Assembly: GCA_963575745.1 (NCBI GenBank)
Contig: CAUYUJ010004702.1
Location: 35,001 to 67,551, forward strand
From: Prorocentrum cordatum
Lineage: Eukaryota; Sar; Dinophyceae; Prorocentrales; Prorocentraceae
DNA length: 32,551 nt
Direction of reading: 5' to 3'
The notes beneath the pieces were generated by a model. The model was not told the origin of the DNA, searched no databases, and saw only the letters and a program-made list of their open reading frames with translations. This document shows, one piece after another, positions 8,509 through 17,712 of the stretch. Position 1 is the stretch's first letter. Each line of letters opens with the position of its first letter. Both the position numbers and the translations under genes were made by a program.

Positions 8509-9078
8509 CCGCCTCATACTTTACCACAATGTAATTCAACATCGTGCTCTCGCGCAGGACTTCCTCACAATGTGTGCATGGTTCGCGCTCTCGCAAGGGT
8601 CTTCCTTGCAATGTATTCAAACGCCGCGCCCTCGACGCTCAGGAATCGCGCTCTCGCTCTGACTGTTATCGCGATGTCCTTGGGCATCGCGCTGTCGCTC
8701 GAGATTTTCTCGCGAGTCAGGCAGCACTCACGCTTCAGCAACCCGCCTGCTCGGTCTGGCCACATGGGCCCGCCTTCCGACCCGCCCGTTCGAGTCAACC
8801 TGTTCGGTCAGCTCGTCTGGTTGTACCACGCATTTTCTGCTCCTAGCTCCCCTCCTGCTAATCTCTTCCGTGCTCCATCCTTCTCCCCCCTTCTATCCAT
8901 CCTCCCCTCCGTTGTTTTAGGAGCTGCACTCATTACGCGTGGCAGATCAGGAAGTTATATCTCCAAGGGGGTACGATCGAAGACGAAGAGGGAGGGTATC
9001 GAGGGTTTGGGATATACGTGATGAGTGGCACCCGATCGGGTAAGATCGAACAGTCCTAAGATGATTGTTGTTGTTGTT
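8500..9078 (-). repeat. R1 repeat, member 7 (reverse, near complete)
   Basis: Reads in reverse: the tail ACGGCTCCCGCCTCATACTT (8503-8522), sub-repeats with GCGCTCTCGC (8540-8730), the centre GGCCCGCCTTCCGACCCGCCC (8766-8786), the pyrimidine block with TCCGTGCTCCATCC (8866-8880), the head (8950-9060) and finally TTGTTGTTG. It is bounded by CAA on the left and TTG on the right, as expected if those tracts are terminal inverted repeats. Confidence 0.8.
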
Positions 9079-9084
9079 GTCGTC

Positions 9085-9186
9085 CTCGCTCGCGACCCAC
9101 CCCGCGACCCACCTGCGACCCACCCGCGACCCACCCCGCGATCCCCCCCGCGACCCACCCGAGACCCACCCGCGACCCACCCACAT
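9085..9186. repeat. 10-11 bp minisatellite (GCGACCCACCC)
   Basis: Nine or so units of CGCGACCCACCC with small variants (CTGCGACCCA, CGAGACCCA), starting right after the TTG tract of R1 member 7. Confidence 0.92.
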
Positions 9187-9990
9187 CGCTTTGACAAAAC
9201 ATCGGCGTTTGCGGCGGTCATCTCCCTGCCTCGCAGACTGTCGCCGACCCCGCTTCCCACCCTACTCGTGTCCGCACCTGCGGGGGCCATGGTCTTGTAT
9301 TGTAGGTTTCTCTGCTCCTCCCTTACTCCGCCACGCCCACCCGGCCCGCGGCGCCACAAGTCCAGCAGGGGGGGGGGGCGACCGAGCTGAGGTGCCACAG
9401 CCCCCCCCTTTTCCCCCTCCCCCTCGCGACCCGCCCCCGTTTCATTGTTCACCGCCGCCCTTCCTGTTTTCTCCCCGTCTCTTCTTCTTTGTCTTCCTCC
9501 TCCTCCTCCACCTCGTTCTTTCTGGTGATTCCGTCCTTCCGCCTCCTTCCTCTCCCTTCTGTTGTTCAGCTATGTACATGTATACACACACTCTCTCTAG
9601 GAGGAGGAGGAAGGTGGGAGGAGGAGGAGGAGGAGTAGGAGGAGGTAGAGGAGGAGGATCTCTCTCTCTCTCTCTCTGTCTGCCTCCCCATACTTTCTCC
9701 TCCTCCTCCTCCTTGGGCCCGACGCGGCCCGATGTTCGCATGGTGCTGTTTTGCATCCTTACGCGGCCTATCCGATTCGATTCCGACTCCGTGTCGGTGC
9801 AAGCGGGTCCGACGCACATTCCGATTTGCTCCAAGTTCCCGAGCCGATGTTCACGCATCACGTATTCGCCTAGTCGCGTTCCCATGGGAAGACGGGGGGG
9901 ATGCTGCCCAGAGAAATATGTGGCCAAGTCGGATGAACGAGCAGATACTGCGACGAGGTCGGAGGGGTGCTACCGCCAAGTTCAGACGGT
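9187..9990. other. Interval without a recognisable gene; two low-complexity tracts
   Basis: 9395-9565 is C/T-rich. 9598-9660 is a GGA-rich stretch and 9660-9676 a CT run, with TCC repeats to 9712. The rest is mixed GC-rich sequence. The 316-aa frame 9065-10015 is driven by the pyrimidine tract and has no domain. Confidence 0.5.
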
Positions 9991-10735
9991 AGGCGTAGCT
10001 CAGGTTTTCATTTGAGTCTTCAATGTCCTACTCCCTACGTCCCTGTGACGTCTGCCCGTCAGGATTACCATAGAAGTCTGCGGCCAAAGAAGGGGGATGA
10101 GCTGTCCATGAAGCAGGCTGGCCATTGCAGCGACCGTCGGCCAAGAACGGATCTTTGTTGTCCGTGAAACACGTGCGGAGAGCCTACAGTGGATAGATCT
10201 TGCCATAATTGTATTATTCCCCGTGGGCGACACAGCATCAGATTGAAGCAACGTGTAATACGGTGGGGACTTTCGTTAAGGAATGTGCCCAGGAGGTTTC
10301 AGACCCTGCAGGATTTCTTATTTGATAAGGGCGGCGGTGATGTCCATGGCCAAGCCTCAATTGGAGTTCCACCAGCCTCAAGACCCTCGATTCTTTCTCT
10401 AAGGGTTCCTTATCCAATGCCCCCACCGTAACATGATGTGTGGCAATGCAATAGGATATTAAAGAGGATGTTGACGAGGAGAAAAGAACGAGGACGTGGA
10501 CGTTGGACAGACATGGCTCGAGTTCTTGAAGTGTGTATGTGCAAGGAGGGGTTAAGAGTTGAGGACGAACGGGAGAGTGACATGGATGTTTGCGGCTGTC
10601 TGTTGTTGCCACTCCTCATCGTGCGTAGACGCAGGATTGAGGTCGGCATCGCGGCTGGCAGGGTTGCCGACGTGCTTTGGCGCCCAGAGCGTTGCGCATC
10701 ATCCGTTTCGTTTCTCAAAGGCCGGAAAACCTGCC
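9991..10735. other. Low-repeat island, no gene recognised
   Basis: This 0.75 kb has more balanced composition than its surroundings and no visible tandem or inverted repeat. Frames of 111 aa (10438-10773 +) and 124 aa (10238-10612 -) overlap on opposite strands, and neither resembles a family I know. It may be intergenic, an intron, or a decayed gene. Confidence 0.35.
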
Positions 10736-10795
10736 CCAGGGGCCCCAGGCCGCAGACCACCAGGGGCCCTTGAAATGCACGAAGTTCCCCCTCCC

Positions 10796-10862
10796 CCACC
10801 TCGGGAGCCTCCCCAGGGCCTTCCCGGAGCCTCCCCGGAGCTTCCCCGGCCCCCCCCCGGAG
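10796..10862. repeat. GGAGCCTCCCC minisatellite and C run
   Basis: Four units around GGAGCCTCCCCGG followed by a C9 run. Small hairpins are possible because GGAGCCTCC is nearly palindromic. Confidence 0.75.
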
Positions 10863-10894
10863 ATTTTGGGTAGGCTCTCAGTCGGTCACTGACC

Positions 10895-11010
10895 GACCAA
10901 GATGGCGTACGGACGGCCCTAGATGGCGTCAAAGTGTCCCACGATGCCCCAAAGACGCCTGAAGACGGCTCCAAGAGGGCCCCCAAAGGGCCCGAAGAGG
11001 CAAAGTTCGT
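10895..11010 (-). repeat. 12-bp minisatellite, reverse block
   Basis: Reverse complement of the GGGGCCTCTTGG type (CCAAAGACGCC, GGCTCCAAGAGGGCCCCC, AAAGGGCCCGAAGAGGC). It is the only clearly reversed block, and it precedes two delimiter copies. Confidence 0.6.
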
Positions 11011-11035
11011 CACACTCCTTCTGTTGGAGAAGCAC

Positions 11036-11204
11036 CATTCTGGACGCTTCGCGGGACCCCACCAGCCAGTCCCAGGCCACCCGCGATGAATTCCTGGCTT
11101 GCTAGCGACAGCGGCTACGACGCCCACTCTCTCAGCCACCAGCACAATCAGGAGGGGAAAAAACACACAGACACAATTCTAGACGCTTCGCGTATCCCCA
11201 CCAG
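11036..11204 (+). repeat. Two hairpin delimiters (L type) as direct repeats
   Basis: ATTCTGGACGCTTCGCGGGACCCCACCAG-type at 11036-11065, and ATTCTAGACGCTTCGCGT with ATCCCCACCAG at 11176-11204. They are separated by about 110 bp of unique DNA. The hairpin in the second is ACGC-TTC-GCGT (11183-11193). Confidence 0.75.
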
Positions 11205-12086
11205 CTCCTCGTCCCTCTGTGCTAGACGACTCGGATGGGTATCGCTGGGCCACCTTTGATGTGCACACTCCTAGGGGTCTGCCGTGCATCGTGCCCTTCC
11301 TTACCTTCCACTCGTCGGATCTGGGCTGTCGCATCTCAGGTGTGGATGTTCTGTCTAGTCATCACTCTCCACACCCTGGATGTGCTTCTTACGTTGCGAC
11401 TGGCTCGCCGCCTGCTCTTCAGTTGCTACTGTTCCCAGTCGGCCTGTGGTACCCTGCAGGCTCCATGGATCGGTGCCCTCTGGACGTAATTGCTGGACGG
11501 CTTCCTACCGCGACCTTGGATCAGTGGCTTTGTGGGACTTGCCTGGGTATACACAGTCTCGTTCCGCCTGTGCTCTCCGCCTCATTGGACTGCACTGTGA
11601 CACTGTGCCGTGCACGCGCCGCGTTTCGACGGGAGCGTGCATTCGGTGCCCTTCCACCCGGTGGGTCTGGGCCGATACGTCTTGGTGTGGTTGTCTTTTC
11701 GGAATATGGATACACCTTGATGTCGCTGACGCCGCGGCTCGCTGCCGCCGTCGGGATCCTCGTTGGACTTACCACCCCGACCTCTGTGTTACCCGACAGG
11801 CTGGGGCTGGCGTCCTCGGCCGTTCCCTTGTTCGCTCTTGGACGTTGGAACGTTTTCGCGCCATTTTGGCTGCGATTGGTGGTCTCGGTGCCTACCTCAG
11901 GCCTGTTGGACGCACCTGCATGCCCGTTCAGGGGCTGTCATGGCACCTGGACTGCATCGTCTTCTCTGGACGCTGTCGTGAGCCGCCTGATCCGCGGCCC
12001 TGCGCGCGTTAGGTAATTTAGTCGCGTCCGCGGCCCGTTCGCGACCTTCCGCCGCTGGCGCTTCCGCCTGCGGCTGTAAAAAAATA
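11205..12086 (+). other. Anonymous 882-bp cassette between delimiters
   Basis: Flanked by TATCCCCACCAG at 11193 and 12087, with a run of seven A before the second. A 265-codon frame (11219-12016 +) fills most of it, but overlapping frames of 210 aa (+) and 181 aa (-) are nearly as long. The peptide has no recognisable domain, many Cys/Trp scattered without pattern and no signal peptide. I describe it as a cassette, not as a gene. Confidence 0.4.
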
Positions 12087-12140
12087 TATCCCCACCAGCC
12101 CGTCCAGAAACGACGCCCAGGCGAGTAGAGGGTCGTCCTG
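12087..12140 (+). repeat. Delimiter plus right flank (R type)
   Basis: TATCCCCACCAG followed by CCCGTCCAGAAACGACGCCCAGG and CGAGTAGAGG; the same order as at 5212-5271. Confidence 0.75.
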
Positions 12141-12400
12141 AGGGGCTTTTCGGCGTCTTGGGTGCCTCGGGGGGGTCTCAGTGGGCCGTTGGGGATCCTC
12201 TTTGGGGCCTCCTGGGGGCCTCTTGGGGCCTCTTGGGGCCATCTTGGGGCTTTTGGGGGCCTCCTGGGCGCTTCTTGGGGCCTCCTGGGCGCTTCTTGGG
12301 TGCCTCTGGGGGGTCTCTTGGGGCCTCTTGGGGGTCTCTTGGGGGCCTCCTGGGGGGCTCTTGGGGGGCCTCGGAGCCATCTTGGAGGAGATCGATCAAC
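12141..12400 (+). repeat. 12-bp minisatellite block with tail
   Basis: About 20 units of GGGGCCTCTTGG/GGGGCCTCCTGG, ending in GAGATCGATCAACGAA. Both strands are open over long distances because a 12-bp unit keeps frame; the Gly-Leu-Leu-Gly-Ala-Ser-Trp peptides are artefacts. Confidence 0.9.
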
Positions 12401-12519
12401 GAAGGGGGGTTCCTTAATTACAGTCCCCCCCTCAGGAGCCACGATCCTCGTGAGGGGTGTCGAATTTTAGCCCTCCCAGGGGTCGATCTTGGGCGCTCCA
12501 ACGCGCCGCGGAACCCCCT

Positions 12520-12640
12520 GTCCAGGTCAGTGGGGAGGGGGTAGGGGGAGGGGTAAACCCCTCCCCGAAGGGGAAAAAGGAGGGGTGGAAGAGGAAACGC
12601 TCTAAACCACCGACGCCCAGAGGGCTGGTGGGATTAATCT
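12520..12640 (+). repeat. G-rich block of the composite repeat (full copy)
   Basis: Starts GTCCAGGTCAGTGGGGAGGG, contains the hairpins AGGGG-TAA-ACCCCT and CCCC-GAA-GGGG, then CTAAACCACCGACGCCCAG, and ends AGGGCTGGTGGGATT. The last motif is close to the reverse complement of the delimiter. The G-runs could form a quadruplex. The other full copy is at 17596-17712. Confidence 0.8.
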
Positions 12641-12970
12641 CCGATTCCCCAGAAAAGATGGGAAAATATGGGAAGTGGGGGGGATGACAAAAACCCATAG
12701 AATATGGGGAAGTATGGGGAATATTTTTATTTGTGTGTATTTATTTGTGTGGTCCATGTCCCTTTCACACAGGCTCTACGCCAGCTTCGAGCACACACGC
12801 CAGGAGCACGTGCCGTACGACTGGAGCAGCGCCGGGCGCCCAGGCAAGGGACAGGACAGAGACGCCTCGGTGGCACATCGTGGCAAGCAGGGCAAACGCA
12901 GCCACGGCTGGGACGGACCCCATCACAGACAAGAGGCACCCACCTGCCACTCTCCACCAAGCTTTCCTCC
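12641..12970. other. Interval without a recognisable gene
   Basis: 12655-12745 carries short ATGGGGAA/ATATGGG repeats and a T-rich TTTATTTGTGTG stretch. The rest is mixed GC-rich DNA with long overlapping frames on both strands and no domain. Confidence 0.4.
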
Positions 12971-12984
12971 CCTCATCCTACCTG

Positions 12985-13235
12985 GGGCGTGCTTCTCTTC
13001 CTGTGTTTGCAGCCATCAGCTGCCTTTCCCTCTTCCTCTCCTTCTCCTCGCCTGGGGTCTTCCTGCAACCGCTTTCTCGGTGCCTGCCCGCAGTGGCGGG
13101 GCACCGCCTTGGGTATACCTCTGTCGAGGTCCTGAAAGAGCATTTGCGGCGATCAGCTGCCGGCTCTTCCTGGGGTATTCTTCTGCCAAGGCTCCCGAGT
13201 GTTTGCAGCGATCAGCTGCCGGCCTTTCCCCTCGT
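12985..13235. repeat. Degenerate tandem repeat centred on GCAGC-GATCA-GCTGC
   Basis: TTTGCAGCCATCAGCTGCC (13007), TTTGCGGCGATCAGCTGCC (13143) and TTTGCAGCGATCAGCTGCC (13202) are each preceded by a CCTGGGG(T)...CTTC stretch and followed by a pyrimidine run. GCAGC/GCTGC can pair as a 5-bp stem. Confidence 0.7.
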
Positions 13236-13814
13236 GGTCTACGCACGTTGCGGCGTCCAGACGCCCCGCGGGTGCCCCGGCCTGGGGAACCGACCGGCAG
13301 GCCCCCTATGGACTGGTTCTGGATCTGGCTTCTGGCTGGTGCGGCACTGGCTCCCTCGAGGCCGTCGTCCTCTCCTGCCGCGTGATGGCCGTAGCGGCTC
13401 ACGCCGGCTGGGCCCGGACAGGCGTTCGTGGTCTTAAAACAGGGCTAGGATCGGGATAAATCGCTCCAGAGCGTTCCGGAGCGCTCTCAGAGCGTTCCGG
13501 AACGCTCGGGAGCGGCCGCGGCGCCCAATACATCCTCCAAACCCGCCGATTCTCAGAGATTTCGAATTATCCCGATCCGATTTTGTCCCGATCTTCGCGT
13601 CATTTTAGGTCTCCCTGGCCAAGCACCCGCGGGCGCCGGCTTCCTCGTGGCCACCCGCCGCTCCTCCACCCCCTCGGGCTGCCCGAGGGGCGGCGCTCCC
13701 TTGCGCGACCGGGTCGGTGCCGGGCATTCCACGGCCTCCGGGTCCGTGCGCGTGGGGCGCGTTGGGCGGCTGGTCGCGTCGCTTGGCCTGACGTCCTGCC
13801 TGTACACGCTAGGC
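13236..13814. other. Interval without a recognisable gene; contains palindromes
   Basis: GC-rich DNA with a perfect 18-bp palindrome at 13490-13507 and a 9-bp-stem hairpin at 13670-13690 (CCCCTCGGG-CTG-CCCGAGGGG). Frames on both strands are long but unsupported. Confidence 0.45.
13470..13515. repeat. AGAGCGTTCCGGA repeats with a perfect 18-bp palindrome
   Basis: AGAGCGTTCCGGAGCGCTC (13468-13486) is followed by GAGCGTTCCGGAACGCTC (13490-13507), which equals its own reverse complement. Confidence 0.9.
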
Positions 13815-13985
13815 GATGCTTTAGAAAATCCAAGTTTTCGGCCAGAGTCTCGACTATTCTTAACGTTTCAATGTAAATCTTAAGATGTTAATAGAAATGT
13901 TGGGTTTTTGGTCAAGTTCTGAGACTATGAATTTTTCAACCCATGATTTCTTAAGCATTTCGCAGGGTGTACTGCAAGTTTTGGT
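13815..13985. repeat. AT-rich island with a two-copy ~65-bp degenerate repeat
   Basis: AGAAAATCCAAGTTTTCGGCC...CTTAAG (13822-13882) is echoed by AGAAATGTTGGGTTTTTGGTC...CTTAAG (13891-13955). It is much more AT-rich than any neighbour and opens no long frame. Confidence 0.6.
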
Positions 13986-14533
13986 CTAGTCGCCACTTCG
14001 GCTCTGGGCAAGTGCGGCGTCCCCTGCTCCTCGCCAGGCCTTCTGTTCAACGTGGTCGCCTGGGGTGCGTGCCTGTCGCCACGGCCTACCTGGTGCTGCG
14101 GCTCACATAGTTACCTCGCGCGACCCGTCCACACGCCGTCCACTCCGTGGGGTGAGTTCTCTTTCGCGCCACTTTGGCCGCGCTCCTACCCCTGTCGTGG
14201 CTTCTTTTCTGCCTGTACGGCGTGGTCAGGGCCCGCTTCCACCCGTCCCGCGTCCCACGGCTTCGGCAAGGTTTCCCCCTCGCCTGGGGCAGGGTCGACT
14301 CGGCCCTCCGGCGGCACGCTGCGTCGCGCTGCCGCTCCCGTGGTGCTCACCGCTTCACGTTCGGCACCGTCCTCGCGGTCCTGGCGGTGCTCACCTCCGC
14401 CCTCGGCCGCCTCTGTGGGTCTCGTTCTGCAGAGGGCGTCGCTCGTTGCTCTGTTTTTTTCTGTCGCAGGAGGCGCAACCTGCCCCTGCCTGCACGGCGT
14501 GCGACCCGTTTCGTGCGCCTGCGAACCAAAAAG
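13986..14533. other. Anonymous GC-rich segment ending at a delimiter
   Basis: Like the cassettes at 4706-5094 and 11205-12086, it ends in an A-rich string (CCAAAAAG) right before a delimiter (14534). No left delimiter was found. Overlapping frames of 247-274 aa occur in all three plus frames, so none is favoured. Confidence 0.35.
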
Positions 14534-14590
14534 TACCCCCACCAATCCATCCAGACGATGCCCAGAGGATTTGCCTCGATCAAGGGACGT
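14534..14590 (+). repeat. Delimiter variant plus right flank
   Basis: TACCCCCACCAA followed by TCCATCCAGACGATGCCCAG and GATTTGCCTCGATCAAGGG, matching the R flank at 5224 and 12099. Confidence 0.65.
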
Positions 14591-14639
14591 GGGCAGCACA
14601 CAGAAGAAGGGTCCCTTTTGGATCGCTCTCGGGACACTC

Positions 14640-14875
14640 ATGGGCGGTCGCGGGGCCGTTTGGGGTCTCTCTTGGGACCCCTCTTGCGTCTTCGGGGCCT
14701 CTTGGCGGTCCCGGGGGCCTCTTGGAGCGTTTCGGGGAGCCTCTTGGGGCCTCTTGGGGGTCTCTTGGGAGCCTCTTGGAGGCCTCTTGGGCGCCTCTTG
14801 GGGCCTCCTGGGCGCCTCTTGGAGACCTCTTGGGGCACTCTTGCCATCTTAGAAGACATCGATCAAACGAAACAA
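14640..14875 (+). repeat. 12-bp minisatellite block with tail
   Basis: About 16 units of GGGGCCTCTTGG type, then the tail GACATCGATCAAACGAAAC (14856-14874). Confidence 0.9.
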
Positions 14876-14924
14876 GAGGGGAACATTAAGAAAGCGCGCC
14901 GTTGGATCACCCTGTAGTTGGGAT

Positions 14925-15185
14925 GGGTGGGGGGGTCCGACCCCCCCCCTTTCCCCATTTTTAGGGGGGTGAGATGTTCGACCTCCCCCCCCTCCCTCCC
15001 TTAAAGGGGGGGGGTCCGACCACCCCTCCCTCCCTCTTGAAGGGGGGGGGTTCTGGACCCCCCTCCCTCCTCCCCCCCTTGGCGCTGGAAAGGGGGGGGG
15101 GAGGTCGAACTCCCCCCCTCCCCCCCTTTGCGCCGAACAGGGGGCCGGGGAGAGGGCCTCTCCCGCAAGGGGGGGGGTCTGGCCT
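14925..15185. repeat. Alternating poly-G / poly-C tandem repeat
   Basis: Five or so units of 45-55 bp in which a run of 8-10 G with GTCCGAC or GTCGAAC is followed by C-rich CCCCTCCCTCCC. Adjacent G and C runs can pair as hairpins, and the G runs can form quadruplexes. Run lengths here are likely to be inaccurate. Confidence 0.85.
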
Positions 15186-15189
15186 CGGG

Positions 15190-16535
15190 ATTGTGAGTAG
15201 TGAGTAGCGAGGAGAGAGTAGTGAGTAGTGGGTAGTGAATAGTGAGGAGCGAGTAGAAAGTAGCGAGTAGTGAGGAGTGAGGAGTGAGGAGTGAGTTGTG
15301 AGTAGTGCGCAGTGAGTAGTGAGTAGTGGGTAGTGAGTAGTGAATAGTGGGCAGTTGGGAGTGGGTAGCGAGTAGTAAGTGGCGAGTTGGAATACTGAGG
15401 AGGGAGTAGTCAGTTGTGTTTAGCGAGTGGGGGGTCGCGAGTAGTGAGTAGTGAGTAGTGAGTCGTGTGTGGGGAGTAGTGATTAGTGAGTAGTGAGTAG
15501 TGAGAAGTCAGAAGTGGATATTGAGCTGTGGGTAATGCGTAGGGAGTAGCGAGTAGAGAGTAGTGAGTCGTGAGTAGTGAGTCGTGAGTAGTGAGTAGTG
15601 CGTACTGAATAATGAGTAGTGAATAGCGACTTGTGGCAAGTGACTAATGACTAGAGAGTAGGGAGTAGTAAGTAGTGATTAGTGCGTAGTGGTTAGTAAA
15701 TGTTGCGTATTGGGTAGTGAGCAGCGAGTAGGGAGTAGCACGTAGTATACAATGAGTAGTGAGCAGTGAGGACTGTGTAGGGAGTAGCGAGTAGCGAGCA
15801 GCGGATAATGAGTAGTGAGTTGTGGGCAGTGAGTTGTGAGTAGTGAGCTGTGAGTATTCATTAGCGAGTAGTGGCTAGTGGTCAGTGGGTAGTGAGTAGT
15901 GCTTAGTGAAAAGTGAGTTGTGGGAAGTGAGTAGTGTTTACTGGGTAATGATTATTGGGCACTGGGTAGTGAGTAGTGAGTAGGGAGTTTGGAGTAGTGC
16001 GTAGGGAGTAGAGAGTAGTGAATAGTGAGCCGTGGGAGTGTAGTGAGTAGTGAGTGGAGGGTAGTGAATAGTGCGTATTATGTAGCGAGCAGGGTGCAGG
16101 GAGTAACGAATAGTGAGTCGTCAGCAGCGAGTACTGTGCAGGGAGTAGGGAGTAGCGAGTAGCGAGTAGTGGATAGTGAGTACTGACTTGTGGGCAGTGG
16201 GCTGTGAGTAGTGAAGTGTGAGCAGTGAGTAGTGAGTAGTGAAGAGTGGTTGGTGGGTAGTCAATCGTGATGTGTAATCGTGAGTAGTGGCCAGTGAGTT
16301 GTGTTTAGTGGGTAGTGAGTTTTGAGCAGTGGGTAGTGAGTAGTGAGTAGTTAGTAGTGAGCAGTGAGTAGTGGGTAGGGAGTAGGGAGTCGTGAATAGT
16401 GGGTAGTGGGTAGTGAGTAGGGGGTAGTGGGTAATGAGTAGTGAGTCGTGAGTAGTGAGTAGTTAGTAGTGAGGAGTAGTGAGTAGCGAGTAGTGCGTAC
16501 TGGATAGTGAATAGTGCGTAATGAGTAGGGAGTAC
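15190..16535 (+). repeat. Degenerate heptamer satellite (GTGAGTA)n
   Basis: About 1.35 kb composed almost entirely of GTGAGTA units with variants (GCGAGTA, GGGAGTA, GTGGGTA, GTGAATA, GTGCGTA). Indels shift the phase often. No gene could persist here. Confidence 0.97.
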
Positions 16536-16536
16536 T

Positions 16537-16591
16537 GTTTAGGGTTAGGGTTAGGTGTTGGGGTTAGGGTTATGGGGTAGGGTTAGGGTGA
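16537..16591 (+). repeat. Telomere-like repeat tract (TTTAGGG/TTAGGG), degenerate
   Basis: One TTTAGGG followed by several TTAGGG, with variants TTAGGTGTTGGGG and TTATGGGGTAGGG. It is directly joined to the end of the GTGAGTA satellite. TTTAGGG is the telomere unit reported for dinoflagellates; TTAGGG is found in many other eukaryotes. As 16 kb of unrelated DNA lies on either side, this is interstitial. Confidence 0.8.
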
Positions 16592-16689
16592 GGATTTGTG
16601 TTCGGGGTGGCAGGGGTCGGGTTCCGGAGTTCGGGGGCGCCTTGGCGAAAAGGGGGGGGGGTGAATTTGGCGGCCAATGAGGGGGAGGG

Positions 16690-16800
16690 GGGGGGTTCCG
16701 ACGACGGATCGGGAAACGGGGGGGGGGTCCCCGACGACGGATCGGGAAAGGGGGGGGGTCCCCGACGACGGATCGGGGAAAGGGGGGTGGGGTCCCACCC
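16690..16800. repeat. ~34-bp minisatellite (CCGACGACGGATCGGG + G run)
   Basis: Three units of CCGACGACGGATCGGGAAA followed by a run of 6-10 G and GTCC. Further G-rich, less regular sequence precedes it (16640-16690). Confidence 0.9.
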
Positions 16801-16860
16801 CCCCCCTTGGGGAGATCCAGCGGCGCACTCTCGACATTAATTTGTGTTGTCCCTTGGGAG

Positions 16861-17470
16861 CCCCAGAGTTCGCCTCTTGGGGCGCTCTTGGAGCGCTCTT
16901 GGGGCCTTTCTTGGGCCCTCTTGGCCCATCTTGGAGCCATCTTGAGGCTTCGGATGGCCATCGGAAGTGAGTTTTTAAGGGTGTGGACCTCTTCGGGGCC
17001 TCTCGGGGGAGCTCTTTGGCCACTTGGAGCCGTACTCCAGGCGATCGCAAACATGGATCAAGGGGGCGTGGATTAGCGACGGGTCCCGTTTCCATTGGGA
17101 ATCGCGGATTTCCGCCGCCAAGTGGGGCGGTGCCGGCCGCATTTTGGGGGAGGGCACCTCCCCGAATCCATGGATTTGGCGACCGCGCGCCAAATCCATG
17201 GATCGCCAATCCATGTTTGCGCGCCCCCGACTGTTGGAGCGGTCTTGGGGCCTCTTAGAGCATCTTGGGAACCATCCAGAGGCATCCTGGGATATCTTGA
17301 GCCATTTTGGAGTCATCTTGGGCTCTCCCAGGCGCTCTCGGAGCCATCTTAATCAGTGCCACCCCTGAGGAGGCCAACATGTGGCACTTCTTTGGGCTCT
17401 CTTGGGGCGCCCTGGGGAAACTTGGAGATCATCTTTGAGCCATTTTGGAGGGCATCGACCAAACGAGATG
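16861..17470 (+). repeat. 12-bp minisatellite blocks, split by a unique insert
   Basis: Blocks at 16865-17010 and 17225-17465 use GGGGCGCTCTTGG and GAGCCATCTTGG units. Tail-like strings occur at 17040 (GCGATCGCAAACATGG) and 17455 (GCATCGACCAAACGAG). The stretch 17050-17220 between them is not minisatellite and holds the palindrome at 17166-17203. Confidence 0.8.
17166..17203. repeat. Perfect 16-bp inverted repeat, 6-nt loop
   Basis: ATCCATGGATTTGGCG is followed by ACCGCG and its exact reverse complement. Part of the motif (GGATCGCCAATCCATG) repeats at 17200-17215. Confidence 0.95.
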
Positions 17471-17595
17471 GGAGCTTCAAATAGCGCTGCCCCCGCAAGA
17501 GGCCAACATGGACCAAACCCCAGTAGAACCAATCAGTGATTTTGGTTTCCTCGCCGAGGCCGTTTTGGACGCCCTGACGATTCGTGACCGGCCCC

Positions 17596-17712
17596 GTCCA
17601 GGTCCAGGGGAGGGGGCAGGAGGAGGGGTAAACCCCTCTCCGAAGGGGAGATGGCCAGATGGAAGACAAAACATCCTAAACCACCTACGCCCTCAAGGGC
17701 TGGTGGGATTCT
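17596..17712 (+). repeat. G-rich block of the composite repeat (full copy)
   Basis: GTCCAGGTCCAGGGGAGGGG, the AGGGG-TAA-ACCCCT hairpin, CTCCGAAGGGGAG, CTAAACCACCTACGCCCTC and the end AGGGCTGGTGGGATT, in the same order as 12520-12640. Confidence 0.85.

Noticed and set aside
9991-10735. Retroelement or enzyme fragment in the low-repeat island
   Set aside because: Reading all frames on both strands gave no catalytic motif or family signature, and frames are broken by stops.
11856-11875. Second spliced-leader relic (GCCATTTTGGCT)
   Set aside because: Only the central 12 bases match; the 5' CCGTA and 3' CAAG are absent, and the core is self-complementary and easily found by chance.
11219-12016. 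A 265-codon plus-strand gene
   Set aside because: Nearly equal overlapping frames on both strands, no domain and no conserved-looking motif. It fills a delimiter-bounded cassette, so cassette status is the safer description.
12158-12544. Leu/Gly/Ala/Ser/Trp repeat proteins across the 12-bp minisatellite (also in the 14.7, 17, 18.2 and 24 kb blocks)
   Set aside because: A 12-bp unit without stops stays open in all frames. No initiation context or domain, and units vary freely at all codon positions.
17290-17310. Idea that GAGCCATTTTGG/GAGCCATCTTGG minisatellite units derive from the spliced leader
   Set aside because: The similarity is restricted to AGCCAT-TTGG inside a repeat whose many variants include this word by drift; flanking leader bases never occur.
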